A stretch of 64,000 bases of DNA from Photobacterium indicum. GTDB lineage: Bacteria; Pseudomonadota; Gammaproteobacteria; Enterobacterales; Vibrionaceae. The stretch covers positions 89,401 to 153,400 of the forward strand of contig NZ_PYOC01000012.1 in assembly GCF_003026215.1 (NCBI RefSeq), read 5' to 3'. The notes below the pieces were generated by a model, which worked only from the letters and a program-made list of their open reading frames with translations, was not told the DNA's origin and did not search any database. Each line of letters begins with the position of its first letter. The stretch's first letter is position 1. Positions 43,662 through 52,332 of this stretch are shown in pieces. Position numbers and translations under genes: made by a program.

Positions 43662-44882
43662 TTAGATACCGTCACGTTCGATTGGGCAGCTCATGCAGCG
43701 AGCACCACCACGACCGCGGCCTAGTTCATCACCTGGGATAGGCAGAACAGTGATACCTGCTTTGTCGTATTTTTCGTTAGTGTAAGTGTTACCTTCGTAA
43801 CCAATTACCACACCAGGTTTCACAGTTAATACGTTGTTTGCATCATTCCATTGTTCACGTTCTGCTGTGAAGTTGTCACCGCCAGTTGTGATTAGGTTTA
43901 GCTTGTCTACGCCTAGTGCTTTTTCGATAGCAGTAACGAAGTAACCTTCTTCTTTCACGTTAACCGCGCCAGATTCGTCGCCAGTTAGGCTCCAGCATTG
44001 AACGTCTTTACGTACAACTTCTGGGTAAACAGAGAAAGTATCTTCATTCATGTGCGTCATTACAGTATCTAAGTGCATGCAAGAGCGGTGCTTAGGAAGC
44101 TGCATTGCAATAACTTGCTTTGCTTGACCGTGCTTGAATAGACCAGATGCTAGCTGCTCAACACCTTGTGGTGTTGTACGCTCAGACATACCGATAAGTA
44201 CAGCGCCTTTACCAATAACCAGTACGTCGCCGCCTTCGATTGTAGAGTTGTCGTACATTTTTTCTTCGTCGCCGTAGTACTTAACGAAGTCAGCACCAGC
44301 GAACGTTGGGTGCCAGCGGTAGATTGCACGAACGTGGTTAGTTTCACGTTGACGAGCCGCTTTAGCCATTGGGTTGATAGAAACGCCGCCGTATACCCAG
44401 CAAGATGTATCACGAGTAAATAGGTGGTTCGGTAGTGGTTCAATGATGAAGTCTGTTGGAGCGTGTATGCCTTGCATCATAGAAGATGATTTCATTGGCA
44501 TTTCAGCGTAAGACAAACCACCAGTTAAGATTCTAGCAAGTTCGATGTTTGGCAAGTCAGCTAGGTAGCAGCGTACGTCATTAGCAAATGTAGCACCTAA
44601 ACGGTAATCAGATACTTGACGAGTTAACAACCACTCTTTAGCGTCTGCAACTGCTAATGTATCAGCAAGAAGATCAGTTAGAAGTAAAACTTCTACACCT
44701 TGATCACGTAACGTTTTTGTAAACACATCATGTTCTTTACCTGCACGCTCTACTGCTAGCACGTCATCAAATAATAAGTCGTGGCAGTTAGATGGTGTTA
44801 AGTGGCTCAGTGAACGTCTTGGGCGGTGAACTAGAACGCGACGTAATTGACCTACTTCAGAACCTACATAGAACTTACTCAT
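43662..44882 (-). CDS. arcA: Arginine deiminase
   Basis: Hydrolyses arginine to citrulline and ammonia. The 406 residues have the guanidino-modifying fold: EVGQLRRVLVHRP near 9-21, FTRDTSCWVYGGVSINPM, the catalytic His region CMHLDTVMTHMNEDTFSVYP, and the terminal RCMSCPI with the nucleophile Cys396 (the equivalent of Cys406 in P. aeruginosa). It starts the arcA-arcC-argF run; spacers of 119 and 125 bp contain hairpins. The leader includes AGAGAGATACGATC just before the ATG. Confidence 0.97.
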   Translation of the reverse strand: MSKFYVGSEVGQLRRVLVHRPRRSLSHLTPSNCHDLLFDDVLAVERAGKEHDVFTKTLRDQGVEVLLLTDLLADTLAVADAKEWLLTRQVSDYRLGATFANDVRCYLADLPNIELARILTGGLSYAEMPMKSSSMMQGIHAPTDFIIEPLPNHLFTRDTSCWVYGGVSINPMAKAARQRETNHVRAIYRWHPTFAGADFVKYYGDEEKMYDNSTIEGGDVLVIGKGAVLIGMSERTTPQGVEQLASGLFKHGQAKQVIAMQLPKHRSCMHLDTVMTHMNEDTFSVYPEVVRKDVQCWSLTGDESGAVNVKEEGYFVTAIEKALGVDKLNLITTGGDNFTAEREQWNDANNVLTVKPGVVIGYEGNTYTNEKYDKAGITVLPIPGDELGRGRGGARCMSCPIERDGI

Positions 44883-45638
44883 GATCGTATCTCTCTATTT
44901 TTATGCCGACTTAATATCGTCAGCTTTATTTGTTTTTGCGAAATCGAAAGTTAATTAAATTAAATCCTTCGCTTCGTTTCTGTAATTAATTCTACTCTTT
45001 CACTTATAGGAGTCTTAGAGGTTTGTCACACTTTACCCATTAATATACCAAGCTAAGGTGTCGGCTTTATTAACATTAATCATGCATTTGTATGTAGTTT
45101 TCAGGCGTGGGTTTTTATGTGGTTAAATCAACTTAATGCGTAACCTTACGGTTGTAAGCTGTTGATTTTAACTGGCATTGGTTTTTTGTTAGATGTTTTA
45201 TTCAATATTGATATTAGTTTGGTTTTGTATGAAAAATGATCTTATGCACTTAAAGTGGTTGCTTATATAGATAAAAGGTTGCATTTAATATAATAGTAAC
45301 AAATATTTTTCTTTTTATTTTGTTGTGACACGTTTTTGTAGTTTTAATACATGGGATTTCGATGCATAAAAATAATCATTATTTACTTCTAATTGTTATT
45401 TTCTGATGGCAAGTTTCACTTGTCTTTGTTTATTGGTTTAGTATTTGAGTTTTAATTTTAAATGTCGGTGGTGACTTTGTTGACGTAAGTTTTTATTAAA
45501 TGCACTGAGGTGAATTTATTAGACTGATAGGGTTGGATATAACAACGTATTCTAAAATATAAAAGCACTTGGTTCTTTATCGCCTGTTATTGTGCGTGAA
45601 CGTGGGGAGGGGTAAGTAAGCAGGCTGTAAGGTATGTC
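44883..45638. other. AT-rich upstream region of arcA
   Basis: No convincing ORF or RNA gene here. It must contain the arcA promoter. Several ARG-box-like half sites (TGCAT near 45084 and 45362) occur, but none reaches a good full match, and no strong FNR or CRP site was found. The rest of the space to the carrier gene (45639-45945) is repeat R2 and a terminator. Confidence 0.5.
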
Positions 45639-45799
45639 TATACCCAAGTTACCTCTAGATACTCGTTTCAGCGAGAAATTATTAGGCAAGGCACTAATTT
45701 ATAGGATTAGTGGTTCTACATTGAAAATTAGCAACGCCGTATAAAGCCCAATAAAACTCGCCCTTCGGGAGTGACTCGTGAGGTGACTTTTTAGGTATA
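45639..45799. repeat. ERIC-like intergenic repeat R2
   Basis: Begins TATACCCAAGTTACCTC and ends, read inward on the minus strand, with TATACCTAAAAAGTCACCTC. It shares exact blocks of 16 bp (45662-45677, CTCGTTTCAGCGAGAA) and 19 bp (45721-45739, containing AAATTAGCAACGCCG) with repeat R3, in the opposite orientation. An internal CACTAAT/ATTAGTG hairpin is present. No coding capacity. It lies between the carrier gene and arcA. Confidence 0.75.
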
Positions 45800-45883
45800 A
45801 AACGATGCCTTGGCCATAAGGAAAGAGCCGGAGTGCATTAAGAAGGTGAGCGCATGGATTGGGTAAGATGAGTAGAAATAACA

Positions 45884-45905
45884 AAGCCACCCTGAGGTGG
45901 CTTTA
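45884..45905 (-). terminator. Terminator after the arc carrier gene
   Basis: AAAGCCACC / GGTGGCTTT with loop CTGA, 41 bp after the stop; the minus-strand tail is TGTTATTTCT, a weak T-tract. It separates the carrier unit from arcA. Confidence 0.6.
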
Positions 45906-45945
45906 ACGTTAGGATTTATAGGTTATAAATCTTTTCTATTAAGAG

Positions 45946-47391
45946 TTATAGCATTGCGCCAACACTTAACATAACCATTGTAAGAACAATAAGAATACCA
46001 AGTAGAGGAGCGACCCATTTAACCCAGCGAACATAAGGAACACGAGCGATAGCCAAGCCACCCATTACAACAGCAGAGGTAGGTGTTACTAGGTTAACGA
46101 CACCAGATGCTGATTGGTATGCAGTCACAACAAGTTCACGTCCAACACCTGCGAAGTCAGCCAATGGCGACATGATAGGCATGGTTAATACAGCAAGACC
46201 TGAAGATGATGGAACAAGGAATGATAGTAAGATTTCTAACCAGTACATCACGTTGATGAACACAACAGAAGACAGACCTGTTACCGCATGTTCTGCTGAG
46301 TTTAGAATCGTATCTGTGATCATACCGCGGTCCATGATAACCACGATGCCGCGTGCGATACCGATGATCAGTGCAACACCTAGTAGGTCACGTGCACCAT
46401 CAATGAAGCTGGTAGTGAACTCTTCTTCACTCATGCGAGCGATTATACCGATGATGATGGTCGCGCCAAGGAACATTGCTGAAATTTCAGCCATCCACCA
46501 ACCTGCAACAGACACACCGTAAATCATGATGCCGAAAGAGGCAGCAAAAAGCGCTAAGATAATTTTACGTGTTGTTGTGAACTCAAGCATTTCGCTAGAA
46601 CGATTACCTAGGAAGTGCGAAATGTTTTCTTCGTACTTATCATAAACAATTGATTTAGTTTTATCTGCACGAACCATTTTTGCATAACGCATAACGTAAG
46701 CAACACAGATTAACCAGCCCACAACCAACATTGCGATACGTAGACCGATACCATCAGTGAATGGAATACCCGCTGCGTTTGCTGCAATAACAGTGGCAAA
46801 TGGGTTAATCGTTGAACCAAGTGTACCAATACCGGCACCTAGTAAAACGGTTGCAGCTGCGACAACAGGGTCAAAACGTGCAGCTAGCATAACTGGAACA
46901 AGTAACGTGTAAAAAGGTAACGATTCTTCTGCCATACCATAGATGGTACCGCCGGCCGCAAACAATGCCATAAGTATCGGTATCATTAACTCCTCACGCC
47001 CATCCAATCGGGCTGTAACGCGTTCGATACCTGCATCAATAGCACCAGTCTTAGTAACTAGACCAAGAAAACCACCGATGATCAAAATAAATAAAGAGAC
47101 ATCAATCGCTGCTGCTTCGTAGCTATTGTGATCATAGAAGCCATCAATAGGCGCTAACAATACATCGACAATACCTTGTGGGTTACCCTCAACCGCATGA
47201 TAAGTACCTGTAATCGGCACTTCTTTTCCAAGGCTTTCATTCATTTCACGATCATATTGACCGGCAGGCACTATCCAAGTAAGTAGTGCGACTACGGCGA
47301 TAAGACCAAATAATATTGTGTAGGCTGAAGGGAATTTAAAGTTGGCAAAGAAGCCACCTTTTTCTTCCTTGTTTACGGTTTGAGTCGTCAT
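45946..47391 (-). CDS. YfcC/ArcD-type membrane carrier, probable arginine-ornithine exchanger
   Basis: A 481-residue inner-membrane protein with about 12 hydrophobic segments, of the YfcC/DcuC-ArcD group (PF03606). The ATG at 47391 follows AAGGAGA by 5 bp and gives MTTQTVNKEEKGG. Characteristic features are WIVPAGQYDRE near 40-50, the GGTIYGMAEESLPFY loop, GAGIGTLGSTINPFATVIAA and FLVPSSSGLAVLTMPIMSPL. In several vibrios and clostridia such carriers accompany arcA, where they exchange arginine for ornithine or citrulline. The substrate is inferred from position only. Confidence 0.85.
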   Translation of the reverse strand: MTTQTVNKEEKGGFFANFKFPSAYTILFGLIAVVALLTWIVPAGQYDREMNESLGKEVPITGTYHAVEGNPQGIVDVLLAPIDGFYDHNSYEAAAIDVSLFILIIGGFLGLVTKTGAIDAGIERVTARLDGREELMIPILMALFAAGGTIYGMAEESLPFYTLLVPVMLAARFDPVVAAATVLLGAGIGTLGSTINPFATVIAANAAGIPFTDGIGLRIAMLVVGWLICVAYVMRYAKMVRADKTKSIVYDKYEENISHFLGNRSSEMLEFTTTRKIILALFAASFGIMIYGVSVAGWWMAEISAMFLGATIIIGIIARMSEEEFTTSFIDGARDLLGVALIIGIARGIVVIMDRGMITDTILNSAEHAVTGLSSVVFINVMYWLEILLSFLVPSSSGLAVLTMPIMSPLADFAGVGRELVVTAYQSASGVVNLVTPTSAVVMGGLAIARVPYVRWVKWVAPLLGILIVLTMVMLSVGAML

Positions 47392-47525
47392 AATTGTCTC
47401 CTTGCACCTCATGCATCTATTTTTAGCATTCGGTGTAAACCAGCACGCCGCATCAGAAATTAGGCGTAAAAGGGCTTGCCAAGCATATGCTCAGTAAAAG
47501 TATTCTGGATGTCGAGGGTGGGGTT

Positions 47526-47591
47526 TTACCCTATGGGATCAGTAATGCAGTGTAACTGCTCAGCCTCAGGATCGGCATCTGATGTATTCAT
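47526..47591 (-). CDS. Small ORF upstream of the arc carrier (leader or arcA remnant)
   Basis: A 21-codon ORF, MNTSDADPEAEQLHCITDPI plus a final Gly, with AGAGAGATACGATC directly before the ATG, the same 14 bases that precede arcA. Over the next 41 bases it matches the start of arcA at 24 positions without gaps. It may be a decayed copy of the arcA 5' end or a translated leader for the carrier gene 135 bp downstream. It contains no arginine codon, so arginine-codon attenuation is unlikely. Confidence 0.45.
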   Translation of the reverse strand: MNTSDADPEAEQLHCITDPIG

Positions 47592-47629
47592 GATCGTATC
47601 TCTCTGTATTTATTTGTAGCTCAATAGTC

Positions 47630-47643
47630 TTGATTGCCATCGA
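47630..47643. promoter_or_regulatory. FNR-like site upstream of the arc carrier
   Basis: TTGATTGCCATCGA matches the FNR consensus TTGAT-N4-ATCAA at 9 of 10 positions. It lies 39 bp upstream of the small ORF. Anaerobic control by FNR is common for arginine deiminase genes. The remainder of 47644-48135 is AT-rich without any feature I can support. Confidence 0.5.
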
Positions 47644-48135
47644 GTCTGTTTTTGTTTTGCGCCCTGATTTTAGTCTTCTGGGGACATGTTAACTTTGGGG
47701 TTGTTCACATTTTTCTGGCACTGTATTTTGGCTTAACCGGCGATGATGCTTGTGATTTAGGGTATTTTGCGACAATTACTGGGTGAATATGCTTTTAGTT
47801 ATATTTTATGGTAATCGGTTTTATGCGTAATACGAAATGGGTATATACGGCTAAGCTGTGATTATAAGGCGTCTATGTCTTTTTATGCCGTAATCGCTAA
47901 GCGCGTGTCTATGCGTTTTTTTTCAATAAGTCGTAGATTTCTATTTTTTTAAAAGTGAATAGGGTGGGTATTTATTCACTCTGCGTATGAGTAAAAGTGT
48001 GCGTAAGGTAGGGCAGAAATCAGAAGAAACATTGATAAATATCAATTTTATTGAACGGTATGACTAACCGATGGTAATTACTATCAATCCATGCGATATT
48101 TGCCTGCAAATTTATTCCTCTATTGGAGTTATCCC

Positions 48136-48543
48136 ATGTCTTATGCAGAACTGATTGAAGAGCAAAAGGAAGAAACCCGCGATATTATTGCAGCATTGCT
48201 GGAAGATGGTAGCGAGCCTGAAGCACTTTATACGATTGAGCACCACTTTTCGGCAGATACATTTGCTGAGCTAGAAGCTGCTGCAGTAGAAGCATTTAAA
48301 ATGGGCTTTGAAGTACTTGAAGCTGAAGAACTTGAGCTAGCTCCTGAAGATGGTGGCGGCAAAGTTGTTTGCTTTGATGCAGTGATGGAGTCAGCACTGA
48401 ATGCTGAACTGATTGACGAGCAAACTGAAAAGCTAATTGCACTTGCTGATAAACATGATATTGATTATGACGGCTGGGGCACTTACTTCGAGTCTGATGA
48501 AGATGACGAAGAAGATGAGTCAGAAGATAAGCCTGAAGCTTAA
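48136..48543 (+). CDS. rraB: Regulator of RNase E activity B
   Basis: Binds the C-terminal half of RNase E and alters degradosome composition. The ATG at 48136 follows GGAG and gives MSYAELIEEQKEETR; the longer frame upstream is not conserved. The 135 residues (E. coli 138) include LLEDGSEPEALYTIEHHFSA near 20-39, ALNAELID, and DYDGWGTYFE near 111-120, then a strongly acidic tail (DEDDEEDESED). In E. coli rraB also follows the ornithine carbamoyltransferase gene. Confidence 0.95.
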   Translation: MSYAELIEEQKEETRDIIAALLEDGSEPEALYTIEHHFSADTFAELEAAAVEAFKMGFEVLEAEELELAPEDGGGKVVCFDAVMESALNAELIDEQTEKLIALADKHDIDYDGWGTYFESDEDDEEDESEDKPEA

Positions 48544-48564
48544 TACTTATCGTTAGTTAAAAAG

Positions 48565-48590
48565 AAGCCGACTGAAGTCGGCTTTTTTTT
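48565..48590 (+). terminator. rraB terminator
   Basis: AAGCCGACT, loop GAA, AGTCGGCTT-type stem followed by nine T, 20 bp after the stop. Confidence 0.9.
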
Positions 48591-48771
48591 GTCTGTAATT
48601 TGATTAGAACATCGCTTAACGTCGTTAATTTTGTCAAACTTTTACTCGGCTCACAGAGATACAATTCTCACCTCTATTTCGATCTATTAATGTCTTATAG
48701 CTTGCGTTTGCCCCTCATTTTAATCTCATTCTCATCTTATTATGTTGTTGTTGGTTTTTCTGGAGCACGTA

Positions 48772-51210
48772 ATGACAATCTCTTTAAATGGTCAGTGGTT
48801 ACTGGCTTGTGTGCAGCGTAACTCGATTCAAGATATCGCTATTTCATTTCCAGGTGACGTACATTCAGCCTTGCTGGATGTCGGCATTATTCCTGAACCG
48901 TACTGGGCTGATAATGAAGCTAAAGTACAATGGGTCAGTGAGTGTGATTGGATCGTCTCACGCCATTTTGAACTGACAGAAGATGACATAGCCTGCAAGG
49001 CTTTGGATTTGGTGTTAGATAATCTCGATACCGTAGCTGAAATACGGGTGAATGGTCACAGTGTTGCTGATTTTCACAATATGTTTATGCGCCATAAAGT
49101 GGATATTTTACCCTGCTTATTGGTGGGTAATAATCGAATTGAAATCGTATTGCATCGCGCTGATATTGCTGCTAAAAATCGTGCAGATCGCTTACCTTTC
49201 CCCATACCGTGGGCGGTGGGTAACAATCAGATCCCTCATATGAATACCCTACGCAAAACCCAATGCCATACTGGATGGGACTGGGGGCTTTGTTTATCTG
49301 TCATTGGTATTTATGGCGACATTCTACTGCAGCCTATTCAACAGGTGCGTGTGAGCCATGTAAGCACTGAGCAGCATTGGGATGATTGGCGTTGTGAGCT
49401 TGAAGTTACGATTCATTATGAATCAATGCCTAACTCAGGGTTAGCATCCGCATCTGTTTCATTTGATGGGCAAACCTATCATTTGGCATTGGATCAAACA
49501 TCGACCCAATCAACTGTGCTATTTAGAGTGGATCACCCTAAGCGCTGGTGGCCAGCAGGCTACGGTAAGCAGCGGTTGTATGACTTACAGGTTGTTGTTA
49601 ATGGCTACCATATTGAGAAGAAAATAGGGCTGCGCAAGCTTGAATTGTGTACTGAAGATGACGATATCGGCCAGAGCATGGTATTTAAAGTTAACGATGT
49701 GCCAATCAGCGCTAAAGGTGCGAATTGGATTCCTATCGATGCACTGCCAAGCCGGATGAATGATCAGCGTTATCGACAATTACTTGAAGATGCGGTTGCC
49801 GCCAATATGAATATGCTGCGGATATGGGGCGGTGGTATGTATGAAAAAGATATTTTTTATCAATTGTGCGATGAGTTAGGTTTACTGGTTTGGCAAGATT
49901 TGATGTTTGCATGTGCGCTGTACCCATCAACACCTGATTTTATTACTGAAGTACAAGCTGAAGTGGAATTTCAAGTGAGGCGTTTAAAGGATCACCCTTC
50001 AATGGCTCTATGGTGTGGTGATAATGAAGTGATCGGCGCTATCGGTTGGTATCCAGAATCTCGTGAGAACCGAGAAAAATATGTGGTGAATTACGACCGG
50101 CTTAATCGCGCGTTATCAGAAACGGTCACGCGTGAAGATCCTTCTCGTCGTTTTTGGGCGAGCTCCCCGTGTAATGGGGAGTTAGACTTTGGCGATGCGT
50201 GGCATGATGATCATCGTGGTGATATGCATTTTTGGGATGTGTGGCATTCAGGTAAAGATCTCGAAGAATATCGCAGTGTAACCCCCCGATTTTGCTCTGA
50301 ATTTGGATTTCAATCGTGGCCGTCACTGCCAACGGTGCGCACCTTTGCACCTGAAAAAGACTGGAATATCACCTCTCCAAGCTTTGAATCGCATCAAAAA
50401 AATGCTCGAGGTAATTCAATTATTACCGAGATGTTTACCCGTTACTTCCGTTTCCCTAATGGCTTCGCCAACATGCTTTATGTGAGCCAAGTACAACAAG
50501 CGCTTGCAATTAAAACAGCAAGTGAATATTGGCGAGCCCAAAAGCCAGTCAATCGCGGTATTTTGTATTGGCAACTGAATGATTGTTGGCCTGTGAGCTC
50601 ATGGTCATCATTAGAATACAGTGGCCGATGGAAGCAACTGCATTACCATGCGCGACGTTTTTTTGCGCCGCAATTGGCGGCGTTTGTGCCTAATGACGGC
50701 GGGGTTGTTTTGCATCTGATTAATGACTCACGAAAAAGTGCTGAATTAAAAGGTGAGGTGGTGTGGCAGAGCTGGCAAGGTGAAATCTTATATCGTGAAC
50801 CAATCTCGCAATATCTGGAACCCGATAAAAATATTGTGGCATGGCAATGGTTAGCTGAAGATTTACAGCAGCATGAAGCGGATGGCTTTTTTCATGTGCA
50901 TTTAACCTGTGGACAAGAGGTGATAGAGAATACCTATTTCCCTTTAAGACCGAAGCATTGTGAACTAGCTGCTCCTGAATTACGCTATGAAGTTGCTGAT
51001 ATTAATAACCAGCTTTACGTAATGCTAAATTGTGAACATCCTGCGTTCTTTGTTCATTTGGAATATGCTGGTGAAGGGCGCTTTGACGATTCTAGTTTTA
51101 CGTTAGTACCTGAGTATCAGAAACAAGTGAAATATCTTGGCCCTGCGACCTATGAAGAGCTTGTTGCGGGGCTAACTGTTTACCATTTGTACCAGAGCTA
51201 CCAGCCTTAA
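48772..51210 (+). CDS. Beta-mannosidase, glycoside hydrolase family 2
   Basis: Releases terminal beta-mannose from manno-oligosaccharides. The ATG at 48772 follows TGGAG; the hydrophobic upstream extension is not a convincing signal, so a cytoplasmic enzyme is likely. The 812 residues form a sugar-binding domain (about 1-180), an immunoglobulin-like domain, and a TIM barrel with NMLRIWGGGMYE near 347-358. The acid/base is Glu419 in WCGDNE and the nucleophile Glu510 in FCSEFGFQSWP. WQLNDCWPVSSWSS follows. No mannan transporter or regulator is adjacent, so it is an orphan accessory enzyme. Confidence 0.93.
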   Translation: MTISLNGQWLLACVQRNSIQDIAISFPGDVHSALLDVGIIPEPYWADNEAKVQWVSECDWIVSRHFELTEDDIACKALDLVLDNLDTVAEIRVNGHSVADFHNMFMRHKVDILPCLLVGNNRIEIVLHRADIAAKNRADRLPFPIPWAVGNNQIPHMNTLRKTQCHTGWDWGLCLSVIGIYGDILLQPIQQVRVSHVSTEQHWDDWRCELEVTIHYESMPNSGLASASVSFDGQTYHLALDQTSTQSTVLFRVDHPKRWWPAGYGKQRLYDLQVVVNGYHIEKKIGLRKLELCTEDDDIGQSMVFKVNDVPISAKGANWIPIDALPSRMNDQRYRQLLEDAVAANMNMLRIWGGGMYEKDIFYQLCDELGLLVWQDLMFACALYPSTPDFITEVQAEVEFQVRRLKDHPSMALWCGDNEVIGAIGWYPESRENREKYVVNYDRLNRALSETVTREDPSRRFWASSPCNGELDFGDAWHDDHRGDMHFWDVWHSGKDLEEYRSVTPRFCSEFGFQSWPSLPTVRTFAPEKDWNITSPSFESHQKNARGNSIITEMFTRYFRFPNGFANMLYVSQVQQALAIKTASEYWRAQKPVNRGILYWQLNDCWPVSSWSSLEYSGRWKQLHYHARRFFAPQLAAFVPNDGGVVLHLINDSRKSAELKGEVVWQSWQGEILYREPISQYLEPDKNIVAWQWLAEDLQQHEADGFFHVHLTCGQEVIENTYFPLRPKHCELAAPELRYEVADINNQLYVMLNCEHPAFFVHLEYAGEGRFDDSSFTLVPEYQKQVKYLGPATYEELVAGLTVYHLYQSYQP

Positions 51211-51239
51211 TCGAAGTGCTCGCTAGTTAATAAAAAATG

Positions 51240-51280
51240 AGCCAGTAGAGGAAGCTATTGCTTTCCTACTGGCTTTTTTA
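51240..51280. terminator. Bidirectional terminator after the beta-mannosidase
   Basis: AGCCAGTAG (51240-51248) pairs with CTACTGGCT (51266-51274), with T-runs on both outer sides. It serves the convergent MarR-GNAT gene too. Confidence 0.85.
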
Positions 51281-51298
51281 TTTAATTACGGATATCAC

Positions 51299-52204
51299 CT
51301 AAAAGGTTTTGAGCATGCGAACTTCACATGCATCGTGACCGGTATCTCCCATAGCATGTGGAATATGAACAAACCCCAATGACTCATACAAGGCAATCGC
51401 TTCTGTTAGATTCTCGGTTGTTTCGAGGTAGCACCCTTTATAGCCGTATTCACGGGCAAACTTTAGCGCTTTTACCGCTAAGCTTCGGGCTAGCCCTTTG
51501 CCACGCAATTCGTTTAGGAAGTACATTTTCTGCAACTCACATAATCCATCAGTATTGCTTAGTGCTGCAATGCCTCCACCGCCAAGTATTCGATGATCTT
51601 TTTCAACGACCCAATATTGACAGCCATCCGGTTGATAAACCTCACTCATTGAATCGAGCGTTGGATCGGCTACGCCATAGCCTTTATCTGCGGTTAAACC
51701 ATATTCTGCTGACACCTTTCGAATAATGGCAGCAACAGAAGCATTATCTAAAGGGGTTAATGGACGAAGGGTATAATCGTGTTGTTTGCTAACGGTATGA
51801 ATCGCTTTGTTGTAGCGCGTAAGGCTGTTTTTGAGTTTGGTGATCTCATCGCTGTCCATCTGGTCCAGTACCGTTTGCACATGAAGATTGAGTTGGGTGT
51901 GTAAAGACGTCAGTGTCTGTTGACCTAATAACGTTAACTGAGAGAGTTGGCTGCGTTTATCATCAGGATTCGGGGTGCTTTCAACCAAACCTAAATTAAG
52001 TAAAACAGCTAAGGTTCGACTCGCATTCGATTTATCAACCTTGAGTTTATCTGCCATTTGGCTAACAGTGCATGATGCATATTCAAGTTCAATCAATGTA
52101 TGAGCTTGCACGGGAGTTAATTTTAACAACCCACAATGGTTATCCAGCAAGCCGAGTTGGCGTACCAACTGGCGAGATAGCTGACGGAGTTCTTCTGGTT
52201 GCAT
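51299..52204 (-). CDS. MarR-family regulator fused to a GNAT acetyltransferase
   Basis: A 301-residue two-domain protein. The MarR winged helix (about 1-140) has CTVSQMADKLKVDKSNASRT near 45-64 and the wing NPDDKRSQLSQLTLLG. The GNAT domain (about 150-301) has YTLRPLTPLDNASVAAIIRK at its start, the acetyl-CoA motif LRGKGLARSLAVKAL near 235-249, and LYESLGFVHIP. Such fusions exist across proteobacteria; the acetylated substrate is unknown. E. coli has the GNAT gene yjgM at the equivalent locus, so the GNAT half may be ancestral. The ATG at 52204 is chosen over a TTG five codons upstream. Strong palindromes precede it, consistent with autoregulation. Confidence 0.88.
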   Translation of the reverse strand: MQPEELRQLSRQLVRQLGLLDNHCGLLKLTPVQAHTLIELEYASCTVSQMADKLKVDKSNASRTLAVLLNLGLVESTPNPDDKRSQLSQLTLLGQQTLTSLHTQLNLHVQTVLDQMDSDEITKLKNSLTRYNKAIHTVSKQHDYTLRPLTPLDNASVAAIIRKVSAEYGLTADKGYGVADPTLDSMSEVYQPDGCQYWVVEKDHRILGGGGIAALSNTDGLCELQKMYFLNELRGKGLARSLAVKALKFAREYGYKGCYLETTENLTEAIALYESLGFVHIPHAMGDTGHDACEVRMLKTF

Positions 52205-52218
52205 GGCATGATCTCTCA

Positions 52219-52266
52219 AGTAAATATAGTTGCGATGTACATGTATATTTACTTGCGTATCGCAAC
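52219..52266. promoter_or_regulatory. Interleaved palindromic operators of the MarR-GNAT gene
   Basis: Two perfect inverted repeats overlap like links of a chain: AGTAAATATA (52219-52228) with TATATTTACT (52244-52253), and GTTGCGAT (52229-52236) with ATCGCAAC (52259-52266). They lie 15-62 bp before the start codon, where a MarR-type repressor would act. Confidence 0.65.
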
Positions 52267-52332
52267 AATGTCAATGAGTTCTATCGGATATTGTTATGAA
52301 TACCATTGAAACCAGCACTGAAAGCACATGAT

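Noticed and set aside
45043..45060. Another ERIC-like repeat end upstream of arcA
   Set aside because: TATACCAAGCTAAGGTG resembles the repeat terminus but needs gaps to align and has no partner end; too weak to call.
45355..45385. ARG box in the arcA upstream region
   Set aside because: TGCATAAAAATAATCA matches only one half site well; the other half matches at two of five positions.
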